Source: JBFXAF01 sp050184585
GTDB lineage: Bacteria > Pseudomonadota > Alphaproteobacteria > Rhizobiales > Rhizobiaceae
Reading direction: 5' to 3'
DNA length: 64,000 bases
Assembly: GCA_050184585.1 (NCBI GenBank)
Contig: JBFXAF010000008.1
Location: forward strand, 62,001-126,000
Part shown: one piece after another, positions 51,378 through 59,744 of the stretch
How positions within the stretch are numbered: the stretch's first letter is position 1
How the letters are laid out: every line of letters begins with the position of its first letter
Notes under the pieces: model-generated
What the model was told of the DNA's origin: nothing
What the model saw: the letters and a program-made list of their open reading frames with translations, nothing else
Database searches by the model: none
Translations under genes and position numbers: made by a program

Positions 51378-53057
51378 TCATTCCCTCGCAAGGTCGAAGA
51401 GGTTGGGGAGCGGCACCGGCCGGGCAAAGACAGTTCCCTGCGGGAACACCCTGAGTTCGACCATCGCTCCGGACGCCCGTGCCGCGCCCTGGTCGAACAG
51501 GAAGTTGCCGACCGAGTAGGCCATCACGGCGTCGCCCCCCGCGAGCGCTGACAGCCCCTGCGACGCGACATGAGGGTGCGCGCCGACGATCGCCGCCGGG
51601 CCGCGCAGGCGCATGCCGTCGGCCAGCATCAGTTCGCGTTCCGACGGCGAGGCCGCATACTCCCTGCCCCAATGGACGAAGGCGATCACCGGCCGGGCCG
51701 GATCGGGTCGGACGAGCGCATCCAGATGTTCGGACGTGAGCAGATCGACCTGACGCGCCGCGTTGGTGTCGAGATCGGAGAGGCCGACGATGTCGATGCC
51801 GCCGAGCGCCAGGGCCTCTCCCTGCCCGAAATGGGGGATGCCGGCGGCGTCGAGCGCGCGCGTCGTCTCCGCATATCCGGACGCTCCCAGGTCCAGAGCA
51901 TGGTTGTTGGCGAGGCTGACCGCCGCGACCCCCAGCTTCCCGAGCCAGTCGATCGTCAGATCCTCGGGCATGGCCAGCGTCATGTCGTCGATCGCCTCGG
52001 GCACGTTTGGCAGGATCACGCCTTCGAGGTTGACCACCAGCGGCCGGCCGCCGGTCAGCGACCGTACCGTTCCGAGCACGCGCTCCTCGGCGCCGTCGCG
52101 GATCAGGACGTGCTTCATGGCGCGGCCGAAATTCGTGTCGCCGGCGAAGTAGACCGTATCGCCACGATAGGGCGCTGGCGCGGCGGCGCCCGGACCGAAG
52201 CGGCCGTAGATCAGAACCATGTAGCTGGTCGTCTCGGCGATCGCCCGCTCGTCGTACTGCTGCTGGTTCTCGCTGGCGACGGGGAGCATCTCGGCCCCGA
52301 ACCGCTCGCGCTGCAGCCGCGCCTGCACATAGAGCGCGCCGAGGGAATCGAGATGGGCGGGCTGCTCCAGCACGGTAAGCGCGTCAAGCGAACCGGAGGC
52401 GATGACGTTCAGCGTCTGCTGGTCGCGTCGTCGCGCCTCGTGATGCGGCAGGTAATGCGAGAAGTCGGTGGACTCCACGACCAGCGTCTCGTCGTCGACG
52501 ATGGCGGCCAACGCCTCGACGAGCCGATCCCAGTCGGCGCGGTCGGCTCCTATCGATATGGCGACGGGCACGATCCCCGCCTCCGGGAATGTCCGCTTCA
52601 GGAATGGAAGCAGCGCCTGCACGCCGTGCTCGCGCCAGAACAGGCAAGACTCCTCGAGATCGGGCAGGGCCGCCGAAAGGCGGGAGACCGCGACGGCATC
52701 GGCGGCGACGGGCCCGAACGGGGTATCGAAGCCGCGCGACGTCGCCGCGAAGGGTTTCGTCGAACCGCGGAAGTGGTCTGGCGCGAGGATGACGATCCGC
52801 CGGTATGCGTGAGCGGAGGCGGCGCGGAAGCCCAGCGCCACGAGATGCGCGGCTGTCAGGTGGTGCGGCACCACGATGCCGGTAAGGCGCTCCGCCGAGG
52901 GGGGATAGTCGGCGACGGCCTGGATGCCGTTCTCGAAGAGCGCCGGATCGTCGTAGAGCGACGCGAAGTTGGCGTCATCCGGAGGGCACCCTGGTGCGGC
53001 CATCGCGGCGCGGCACAGCGCCAGCAGAATGACGGCCACGAGGGCGCCGCGCGTCAC
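51378..53057 (-). CDS. exported Memo-CapA fusion protein
   Basis: A 559-aa protein with a signal peptide (cleavage near AMA-A). Residues about 55-272 are a Memo/AmmeMemoRadiSam-B-type domain: IVVPHHLTAAHLV (H65/H66), LAPDHFRG (D94, H95), WREHGVQALLPFLK (E143, H144) and VESTDFSHYLP (D188, H191). Residues about 290-555 are a CapA-type metallophosphatase fold: YFAGDTNFGR (D297), VVNLEGVI, LANNHALDLG, FVHWGREY and VGAHPHVASQG. CapA proteins belong to poly-gamma-glutamate synthesis, but no other capsule gene is here. Four-base overlap with the WD40-caspase upstream, so the two are co-expressed. Confidence 0.85.
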   Translation of the reverse strand: MTRGALVAVILLALCRAAMAAPGCPPDDANFASLYDDPALFENGIQAVADYPPSAERLTGIVVPHHLTAAHLVALGFRAASAHAYRRIVILAPDHFRGSTKPFAATSRGFDTPFGPVAADAVAVSRLSAALPDLEESCLFWREHGVQALLPFLKRTFPEAGIVPVAISIGADRADWDRLVEALAAIVDDETLVVESTDFSHYLPHHEARRRDQQTLNVIASGSLDALTVLEQPAHLDSLGALYVQARLQRERFGAEMLPVASENQQQYDERAIAETTSYMVLIYGRFGPGAAAPAPYRGDTVYFAGDTNFGRAMKHVLIRDGAEERVLGTVRSLTGGRPLVVNLEGVILPNVPEAIDDMTLAMPEDLTIDWLGKLGVAAVSLANNHALDLGASGYAETTRALDAAGIPHFGQGEALALGGIDIVGLSDLDTNAARQVDLLTSEHLDALVRPDPARPVIAFVHWGREYAASPSERELMLADGMRLRGPAAIVGAHPHVASQGLSALAGGDAVMAYSVGNFLFDQGAARASGAMVELRVFPQGTVFARPVPLPNLFDLARE

Positions 53058-56000
53058 GGCTGCGCCAGCAGAATGTTCTCCATATTGGAGATATAGTAGA
53101 ATGGCTTCTGCTGCTTGTCGGTGAGGCGCGTCACCTCGCGGTAGATGTAATCGGCGAGACCAAGCAGCCTGACGCCGTCTCCCGACGTGTTCGCCTCGCC
53201 ACGCATGCCGGCCAGCACCGCATAGGTGAAGACGCCGTGACCGAGCTCGGGCCGCTCCTGGGCGGTCGAGTTCGCCGCGGTGGCCGAGAAAACGACGATG
53301 CGCGCGTCGGCGGCGGCCTTCTCCAGCGCGGGATTGAAGGCGTTGGCCGCGTGGCAGGTATCGAGCAGCATGAGCCGCGTGCCCTCGGCCTGCTCGACCG
53401 CGTCCTGGATGTCGGCCCAGTTGACCAGCGAGGAGCGGCGCCAGTCGCCGTCATCCTGGGTGCGCGCGTCGGAGGGCACGAAGAAATAGCGTTCGCCGAC
53501 ATTCACGCCGTGGCCGGCGACGAAGACGATCGTCGTGTCGTCGGGGCCCGGCTTCTCGAGGAAGTCGGCGAGTTCGTCGGTAATGATGTCGGCCTCCGGC
53601 TCCATCATGTCGACCAGCGGCACGACGCGGGCGACCGCATCGAGCCGGTCGGGAGTCTCCTCAAGAGCCTCCCGGTTCATCAGCACGAGCGCCTCCATGC
53701 CCGTATGCAGCGGGGCCGAACGCTCGGCCAGCACGCTGAGGAATCCGGCCGCATCGTCGACCGGGTAGGTCAGGTCGCAGGAGCGGCCGTTGCAGGCGGT
53801 CGGCAGGAGCGGATAATCCTCGGCGCCGATCACCACGACGTAGAGCTTGCCCTTCCTCGCGTCCTGCCCGGTCTTGCGCTTGCCGATCGCCACCACGCCC
53901 CGTTCGGTCAGATAGCCGAACTCGTTGACGCCTGTCACGGCGATGCGGTTCTCGCCCTCGTCGACCGGCACATGAATCACCTGGCGGCTGCCGTCGCCGC
54001 TGATCGACCGCGTCGATACGCCGGTCACGTTGCGGCTGTTGGAGAGCACTGTGAACTTGCCGGCGGCGGCCTCTGGATCGACGCCCACGATCTCGATCGT
54101 CACTTGCCCGTCCGGCGCGCCAGACTGGTCTTCGGCGACGCGGATGTCGAACTCGGGCGGCTTGCGCTGGAGCAGCCGTTCGAGCTCCCTGTCGGCGCCA
54201 GGGCGCATCTCGGCGAGCGCGGCCTTCGCGCTTCGCAGGACGATGGCGCGCCGCACCATCTCGGGGCTCCAGAGGTAGCGCTTCAACTGCGCGGCGCGCA
54301 CGAAACGCGCCTCCCGGGCCGGACCCTGGTTGACGTGCCAGCCGATCAGCTTGTCGCCCTCGTCCGAGGAGTAGTAGTAGCCCTGCGGCATCCAGATCAC
54401 GAATTCCCCGCCGGCGAAGAACATCGAGACGATGAGCTCGCGCGTCTCGAGGTTCCAGAGCCTCAGCGTCTGGTCGGCGCTGCCGGTGAGCATCAGATTG
54501 TGGCGTTCGGAGATCGCCACCGCGTTCACTTCGCCGGTGTGGCCGTCACGATACTCGCCGGCCTGTTCGGCGGTCGAGGAAAAGTACTCGATGAGCGTCC
54601 CGTCGCTGCCGCCCGTGACGAGCCGCAATCCCTCGGCGAGCAACGAGAAGGCAGAGTGCAGGTAGCCGTTGGTGGCGTCGTTGGTGATGGTGCGCGCCAC
54701 CACGCCATCCTCGCGGATTTCCAGCACCGCGTTGTCGAGCACGGGCTTGCCGCCGGGCGCGGCGGTCAGCGACCAACGGCCATCCTTATGGACGGAGCGG
54801 ACGTAGCCCGATGGGTCGGATGGGAGTGGTTCGGGATATTCGAAGAAGCGGTCGGCGGTCGGCAGCAGCAGGTGACGTTGGAGCGCGGCGAGCACGTCCG
54901 GACAGGCCACCTGATCGGGGCACGGGTTCACGGCGCCCCAGGCGATGTCGGAGTTGGCCTCGCCGATGCCGACCGCCGTGACCGGCTCGCCGGAGCCGAC
55001 CATCGCCTTCGTCGTCTCGCCGGTCGCCGGGTTCCAGACGATGATCTCGTGCCGCGTGCCGCCGGCCGTCGCGACCAGCGTTCCGTCCGGGCTCGTCGCG
55101 CTGGCATAGACCGTGCCGTCATGGACCGCGACCGTGCGCGAGGCCGAGCCGTCGAGCGGCAGGACAATCGAGCGGTTCCTGTCGGTGCAGCGGTAACCGC
55201 AGGAAGCGACCACGCTCCTGCCGCCTTCCGCGAAGGTCAGCGCACCGACGAGGAAGCCCAGGTCGGCAAAGACGTTGGCCAGCGTGCCGTCTTCGGCGCG
55301 CCAGACCTGCACCAGCCCTTCCGAATTGCCGGTGGCGAAGAGCGTACCGTCCGGCGAGACGGCGAGCGCCATGACCGGCGTGTCCTCCAGCACCGCGGCG
55401 TCCGGCATCTCGACGGGCTCGTCGCCGTCGAGGTTCCAGAGGCGGATGCCGTAGTCGGCGGTGGTCGCGGCAAGCCGCCTGCCGCCGAGCGCGAAGGCGA
55501 GCTTCTCGATATGCACGGAATCGGCGTCGAGGCGCCGGTCAGGGGTCCAGCCGCCCGCGCCGTCGGCCTTCCAGACATAGGCGAAACCGTCCTGCCCACC
55601 GGCCGCAAGCAAATTCCCGTCGGGGGAAAAGGCGACGTCATAGACTGCGTATTCCGGTCCCTCGAGCACCGCCGTGATGCGGCCCGACGAGAGGTCGAAC
55701 AGACGGATGTCGCCATAGGGCGGGTTCTCGCCGAGGCCGGGGCCGAACCAGCCGCCGGCGGCGACGGCGCCCCCGTCAGGCGAAACGGCGACGGCGAACA
55801 CCTTGCCGTCGTTGGCCTCGCCGATCTCGCCGCGCAGGGTCTTCAGCGTCACGCCCGTGCGCCAGTCCCAGACGCGGATCGTCTTGTCGTCGGACGCGGT
55901 GACCAGCGCCTCACCATCCGGGGTGAAGGCGATGTCCTTGACGAAGGCCCTGTGGCCCCCGGTGTCGAGGTCGAGGAAGAACTCGGGCGCTTGTTGCGCG

Positions 56001-56074
56001 GCCGCATCTCCCACGACCCCAAGCAGCGCCGCAAGCGCGAGCATGGCGAAGGGGGTGGACCGGCCGGCGGTCAC
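53054..56074 (-). CDS. exported WD40-repeat caspase-family protease
   Basis: A 1006-aa protein. After a signal peptide (cleaved near DAAAQ, residue 30), residues about 38-560 form a WD40 propeller region with repeats such as VKDIAFTPDGEALVTASDDK and VNAVAISERHNLMLTGSADQ. Residues about 640-740 resemble an Ig-like spacer (DEGENRIAVTGVNEFGY). Residues about 742-1000 are a C14 caspase domain with the dyad H855 (FVAGHGVN) and C907 (LLDTCHAANAF), both intact. It starts at GTG 56074, one base after the preceding stop. Most WD40-caspase proteins are cytosolic; the signal peptide is unusual. Specificity is unknown. Confidence 0.88.
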   Translation of the reverse strand: MTAGRSTPFAMLALAALLGVVGDAAAQQAPEFFLDLDTGGHRAFVKDIAFTPDGEALVTASDDKTIRVWDWRTGVTLKTLRGEIGEANDGKVFAVAVSPDGGAVAAGGWFGPGLGENPPYGDIRLFDLSSGRITAVLEGPEYAVYDVAFSPDGNLLAAGGQDGFAYVWKADGAGGWTPDRRLDADSVHIEKLAFALGGRRLAATTADYGIRLWNLDGDEPVEMPDAAVLEDTPVMALAVSPDGTLFATGNSEGLVQVWRAEDGTLANVFADLGFLVGALTFAEGGRSVVASCGYRCTDRNRSIVLPLDGSASRTVAVHDGTVYASATSPDGTLVATAGGTRHEIIVWNPATGETTKAMVGSGEPVTAVGIGEANSDIAWGAVNPCPDQVACPDVLAALQRHLLLPTADRFFEYPEPLPSDPSGYVRSVHKDGRWSLTAAPGGKPVLDNAVLEIREDGVVARTITNDATNGYLHSAFSLLAEGLRLVTGGSDGTLIEYFSSTAEQAGEYRDGHTGEVNAVAISERHNLMLTGSADQTLRLWNLETRELIVSMFFAGGEFVIWMPQGYYYSSDEGDKLIGWHVNQGPAREARFVRAAQLKRYLWSPEMVRRAIVLRSAKAALAEMRPGADRELERLLQRKPPEFDIRVAEDQSGAPDGQVTIEIVGVDPEAAAGKFTVLSNSRNVTGVSTRSISGDGSRQVIHVPVDEGENRIAVTGVNEFGYLTERGVVAIGKRKTGQDARKGKLYVVVIGAEDYPLLPTACNGRSCDLTYPVDDAAGFLSVLAERSAPLHTGMEALVLMNREALEETPDRLDAVARVVPLVDMMEPEADIITDELADFLEKPGPDDTTIVFVAGHGVNVGERYFFVPSDARTQDDGDWRRSSLVNWADIQDAVEQAEGTRLMLLDTCHAANAFNPALEKAAADARIVVFSATAANSTAQERPELGHGVFTYAVLAGMRGEANTSGDGVRLLGLADYIYREVTRLTDKQQKPFYYISNMENILLAQP

Positions 56075-56075
56075 T

Positions 56076-56819
56076 TCAGCGCGACGCGGGCGCGTCGGAT
56101 TCGCCGCGCTTGACGTAGGTTTCAATGGCCTCCGCGAAGTTTGGCGAGCCCGCCTTGCGCTGGCGGGCGACATAGCCGGAGAAGTAGGACCAGAACGAAC
56201 GCGCATAGTCCTTGAAGTAGGCGTCGGCGACGCGTTCGGCGCAGATGCCTTCGGTCACGCAGAACGACACCCGGTTCAGGAAGTAGACGATGCGTTCGAA
56301 GTGCTTCGAGAACTCCGGCAGCGGCATCTCGCCGCCCTCGGCCGTCAGCGCGGTGTCGCCAAGCTTGCGGAAATAGAAATCGATCTCCGCCTGGGTAGGA
56401 TTGGCCGGATAGTCCTTCGCGTAGACCTGGTTGAGCGCGGCAAGCCGGGCCTGCAAAGCGTCCTGAGCCGCCTGATAGACGTCGCGCTCCCACAGGTCGA
56501 CGAGCTCGAAACTCCGCTGGACGCTGATCTGCTCGCGGGTGGACAGGAACTGCACGACCGTGAAGCTCGCGCCGAAGATGATCACGAGCCGCACGAACAG
56601 GCCCGCCCACGCGTAGAGCCACATGCGCCAATCACGATCGGTGAAGGGATTGCTCTCCTTCTTGATCTCGTGGTTGCTCGGCCACGGAAAGCCTTCGGTC
56701 GTCTCGGGAAGGGCGGTCTTCTTCCTCGCCGGCGACGCCGGCGACACCGCCGCGGCCACCGCTACAGGCGTTTGGGCCGCGTCAGTCTGCTTTCTCGTCG
56801 TGCGGCGCGGCGCCTTCAT
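56076..56819 (-). CDS. single-span membrane protein of unknown function
   Basis: A 247-aa protein. The N-terminal 60 residues are basic and proline/alanine rich. One hydrophobic segment (WLYAWAGLFVRLVIIFGASF, about 67-90) anchors it, and the rest is a helical region with FELVDLWERDVYQAAQ and AEIDFYFRKLGD, which faintly recalls DUF4760. It has two cysteines close together (FCVTEGICAE). It overlaps the upstream gene by four bases and runs into the WD40-caspase one base later, so it belongs to that operon and may be its membrane partner. Confidence 0.72.
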   Translation of the reverse strand: MKAPRRTTRKQTDAAQTPVAVAAAVSPASPARKKTALPETTEGFPWPSNHEIKKESNPFTDRDWRMWLYAWAGLFVRLVIIFGASFTVVQFLSTREQISVQRSFELVDLWERDVYQAAQDALQARLAALNQVYAKDYPANPTQAEIDFYFRKLGDTALTAEGGEMPLPEFSKHFERIVYFLNRVSFCVTEGICAERVADAYFKDYARSFWSYFSGYVARQRKAGSPNFAEAIETYVKRGESDAPASR

Positions 56820-57205
56820 CCACAGCTTTCCAGATCGATGGTGGCGGAGGGGTCGAGCACCATCCCCGGCTCTTCCAACTTGCGCTTGAGACAGTCAAGC
56901 TGGGCGCGCGACAACAGGAATTCGGTTTCGGGCTCGACGACGACCTGGCCGGGGCCGGGGAGGCCGGGAACGATGCCGCGCGACTCGCAATCGCTCAGAT
57001 CGACCATGACGTTTCCCTCGCCCGACTGCACGAGTTCCGCGTACTTCTCGAGGAAGCATGCCGCCAGTTCGGCGTTGATGACCACCTGCTTGCTGCAAAG
57101 GCCGCAATTGGTCTGGGCGACCGCCGAGGAACACGCGAGCAATGCGGCGGTCAGAAGGGCGGCTATCCGGGGGGTCTTTGCCGCAAACGGAATCGAACGG
57201 GTCAC
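56816..57205 (-). CDS. small cysteine-rich exported protein
   Basis: A 129-aa protein I do not recognise. It starts at GTG 57205 with GAGG seven bases upstream; a longer frame is arginine-rich and unlikely. A signal peptide is cleaved near SAVAQ (LLACSS within it is also a possible lipobox). The mature part holds six cysteines: two in NCGLC, and one each in AACFLEK, SDCES, DCLKRK and the terminal ESCG. That suggests disulphides or metal binding in the periplasm. It overlaps the membrane-protein gene by four bases. Confidence 0.7.
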   Translation of the reverse strand: MTRSIPFAAKTPRIAALLTAALLACSSAVAQTNCGLCSKQVVINAELAACFLEKYAELVQSGEGNVMVDLSDCESRGIVPGLPGPGQVVVEPETEFLLSRAQLDCLKRKLEEPGMVLDPSATIDLESCG

Positions 57206-57342
57206 GGGAGCACCTCTATGCGCCCTGCCCGCGCGCCACGCGGCGCGCCGGCGCGAGCGGAATGAACACGCTTCGCCCGACCGGCGCAAGAGACGTGGAT
57301 GCCGCGCCGGCCGGGATTGGATCGGGATCGGGGTAAGCGGGA

Positions 57343-59577
57343 TCAGCCGCGCGGGACGGTCTCCATCGGGAAGATCATCACGGCGCCCTTGTTGCCGCCC
57401 TTGTCGCCGAGCTTCATCGCTGCCCGGGTCGCCGGCGCAAGTCCGATGTCCATGAGCATGTCGGAGAAGCCGGCGACACCAGCGATCGGAGAGCGAGAGC
57501 CGACCGAACGGGTCGCGGGAACGCCGTCCTGGGCAAGGAAGGACAGATCCTCGATCTCGCTCTGCGGGGGCGCCTCGGTGAACACGGCGATCATGCGTTC
57601 CATGCCGAAACTGGCATCGGTGATGCCGATGAGGCCCTCCTCGATCTCAGCGCCCTGAACGAGGCGCTGGGCATCGATGTGCGTGATCGAGTAGTCGCTG
57701 CCGACATAGAGCACGTTGATGTCGACGATCTTGCTCGAGTTGTTCTTCGCCTTGATGTGGATTTCGTCATCCGGCATCACGAACGGAACCTTCGCCTCGA
57801 CCAGCGGCTCCATCTCGCCCGTATCCGCCCTCTTGATGAGGAAGGTCACGTTCACCTGGTCGGTCTTGTAGTCCGAGGCGGCGGCGAGCCTGGACAGGCT
57901 GGTGGCCCGGTAGATCGTCAGGAAGTTCTTGCCCACCGATTCCTCGAACTTCGCCGGATCGGCGGTGTCGATGTAGACCAGCGGCGGCTTGCGCCCATCC
58001 TGGAGCGACACGTCGCCGGACGGCGGCAGGAACCAGAGCGCCGGCTTGTCCGTGGCTTCCGCGGCGCCTGTTGCCGTCGCCGCGATGGCGTTCTCGCGCG
58101 CCACGGCGAAGCGCAGGTCGGCTTCAGCGCCGGCTTCGACCAGCTTGATGCGGAACTTGCGGCTGTCGTCCGCGGCGATGGTCTCCAGCGTCTGATTGGC
58201 CAGGGCAACCTCCGCATCGAGACCCGGCGCCGGCGCCGGACGCGCCACGACAAGGCTGTAGTCGACCGCCAGCTCGGCCACGCGCGCGTAGGCGTTGGCG
58301 GGGAACTTGTCGACCGACAGCTCGGCGAACCCCTCGAAGGCGACCGGCCGGATCCGGCTCGACAGGTTCTCGGCCTTGTCGATCTCGACGTAGCCCACGG
58401 CCTCCGACAGTTCCGAGATGGGGCTCGGAACGATGGCGAGCTTGGTCCCGGGATTGAGGCGATGCATCAGGCCGGCGGGGATGCTCGCCGCCATCCCCTT
58501 GACCGCGATCGGCCACTGGAGCTCCGTCTCGACGATCTCGGAGCCGAAGACACGCGCGTCCAGCTCGCCCTCGAAGAGCGGCGTCGGCCGGCTGCGGCCG
58601 TCGGCTGCGTACTGCTGCAGCACGGCATGGCCGAGCTGGCGGTATGTCACCTTCGAATTCTCCGCCATCTTGGAAAAGATCGTGAAGGTGAACAGACCGT
58701 ACTTGGTGGCGTCCGGCTGACCCTTCGGCAGCGGCATTTCCGGCGTCGTCTCGATCGACTGCGCCGCGTAGAAGGCGACCATGCCGCCGCGTGCGATGCC
58801 TTCGCCGCCGGTCGGCTCGGAGTTCAGCTTGAACGATGGCGCGCGTTCGCCGTCATCGCCGATCCCACGCGTTCCTGTCGCCGCGGCGGCTGCGCCATAG
58901 GCCGCCTGCGCGGCTTCCTTGGCGTCCGGGGCGACCATGTCGAAGAAGTCGACCTTGCGCTCCGCGTAGCTTTCCTCCCCGACGGGCGCGGCGCGGGTGG
59001 CGGAACCCGAGTGGCAGCAGTCGAAGACGATCCACACGAAGGCGCCCTTGGCGCGGATGGCGTCCAGCGAGGACTTCATGTCGTTGTCGACGAAGGCGTT
59101 GGGCACGCCCTTGGTCTGGTCCTCCCACATGCCGGTGTCGCGCGGCAGGAAGATCTCGTCGAGCTTGTCGCTCTCGTCGCTCGCGGCCTGATCCTGCAAC
59201 GGCTGCTGGGCGCCGTGGCCCGACATGTGGACATAGACGAAATCGTCGCGCGTCACCTTTTCGGCGAGCGCGGCGAACTGCGCCTTGATCTCGGCATTGG
59301 TCGGAAGGCCGGCTGCGCCTTCGACCTCGTCGGCGAGCAGGGTGACGTTGGCCGGGTCGAACTTCGCCTGCTCGACCAGATACTGGCGGACGAGCACGGC
59401 GTCGTGGTTCGGACCCTCGAGCTTGGCCTTCGGCGGCAGGTCCGGATAGGCGGTCACGGCCACGAGCAGGGCATAGTACTTGCGGTTCTCCTGCGCGGAT
59501 GCGTGGAATGGCAGCATGCCCGCAGCCGTCAGCGCGGATGCGCCGAGGAGCAGGCTCCTGCGTGTCAAAATAACCAT
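57343..59577 (-). CDS. Tat-exported caspase-family protease
   Basis: A 744-aa C14 protease. The N-terminus LTRRSLLLGASALTAAG is a twin-arginine signal, cleaved near ASAQ. The catalytic dyad is H121 (MSGHGAQQ) and C188 (FDCCHSGSA), with conserved LLVAVTAYPDLPPKA at the start of the fold. After the caspase domain (about 33-330) lies a long region of about 400 residues; its end (LVEAKVPFVMPDDEIHIKAK; VLYVGSDYSITHIDAQRL) resembles DUF4384, a frequent caspase partner. GGGAGAA precedes the ATG. Tat export implies folding, perhaps with a metal, before secretion. Confidence 0.9.
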   Translation of the reverse strand: MVILTRRSLLLGASALTAAGMLPFHASAQENRKYYALLVAVTAYPDLPPKAKLEGPNHDAVLVRQYLVEQAKFDPANVTLLADEVEGAAGLPTNAEIKAQFAALAEKVTRDDFVYVHMSGHGAQQPLQDQAASDESDKLDEIFLPRDTGMWEDQTKGVPNAFVDNDMKSSLDAIRAKGAFVWIVFDCCHSGSATRAAPVGEESYAERKVDFFDMVAPDAKEAAQAAYGAAAAATGTRGIGDDGERAPSFKLNSEPTGGEGIARGGMVAFYAAQSIETTPEMPLPKGQPDATKYGLFTFTIFSKMAENSKVTYRQLGHAVLQQYAADGRSRPTPLFEGELDARVFGSEIVETELQWPIAVKGMAASIPAGLMHRLNPGTKLAIVPSPISELSEAVGYVEIDKAENLSSRIRPVAFEGFAELSVDKFPANAYARVAELAVDYSLVVARPAPAPGLDAEVALANQTLETIAADDSRKFRIKLVEAGAEADLRFAVARENAIAATATGAAEATDKPALWFLPPSGDVSLQDGRKPPLVYIDTADPAKFEESVGKNFLTIYRATSLSRLAAASDYKTDQVNVTFLIKRADTGEMEPLVEAKVPFVMPDDEIHIKAKNNSSKIVDINVLYVGSDYSITHIDAQRLVQGAEIEEGLIGITDASFGMERMIAVFTEAPPQSEIEDLSFLAQDGVPATRSVGSRSPIAGVAGFSDMLMDIGLAPATRAAMKLGDKGGNKGAVMIFPMETVPRG

Positions 59578-59744
59578 GTCAGTTCTCCCAAGCCCCAGCG
59601 TCTGTCGAATGCGACGGACAAGTCGTGTAACATTTTGTCAGTATTTGGGAACCGGTCGGGCATCGCAACCCTGGGTATTGGTTACTGCCCAAATTCGATC
59701 ACGGAGACCGGTCAGAATGGCCGCATTCCAAGGGGTTGGGCGCG

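Noticed and set aside
51378..53057. Capsule (poly-gamma-glutamate) locus
   Set aside because: Only a CapA-like domain is present, fused to Memo; no capB, capC or capE partner is near.
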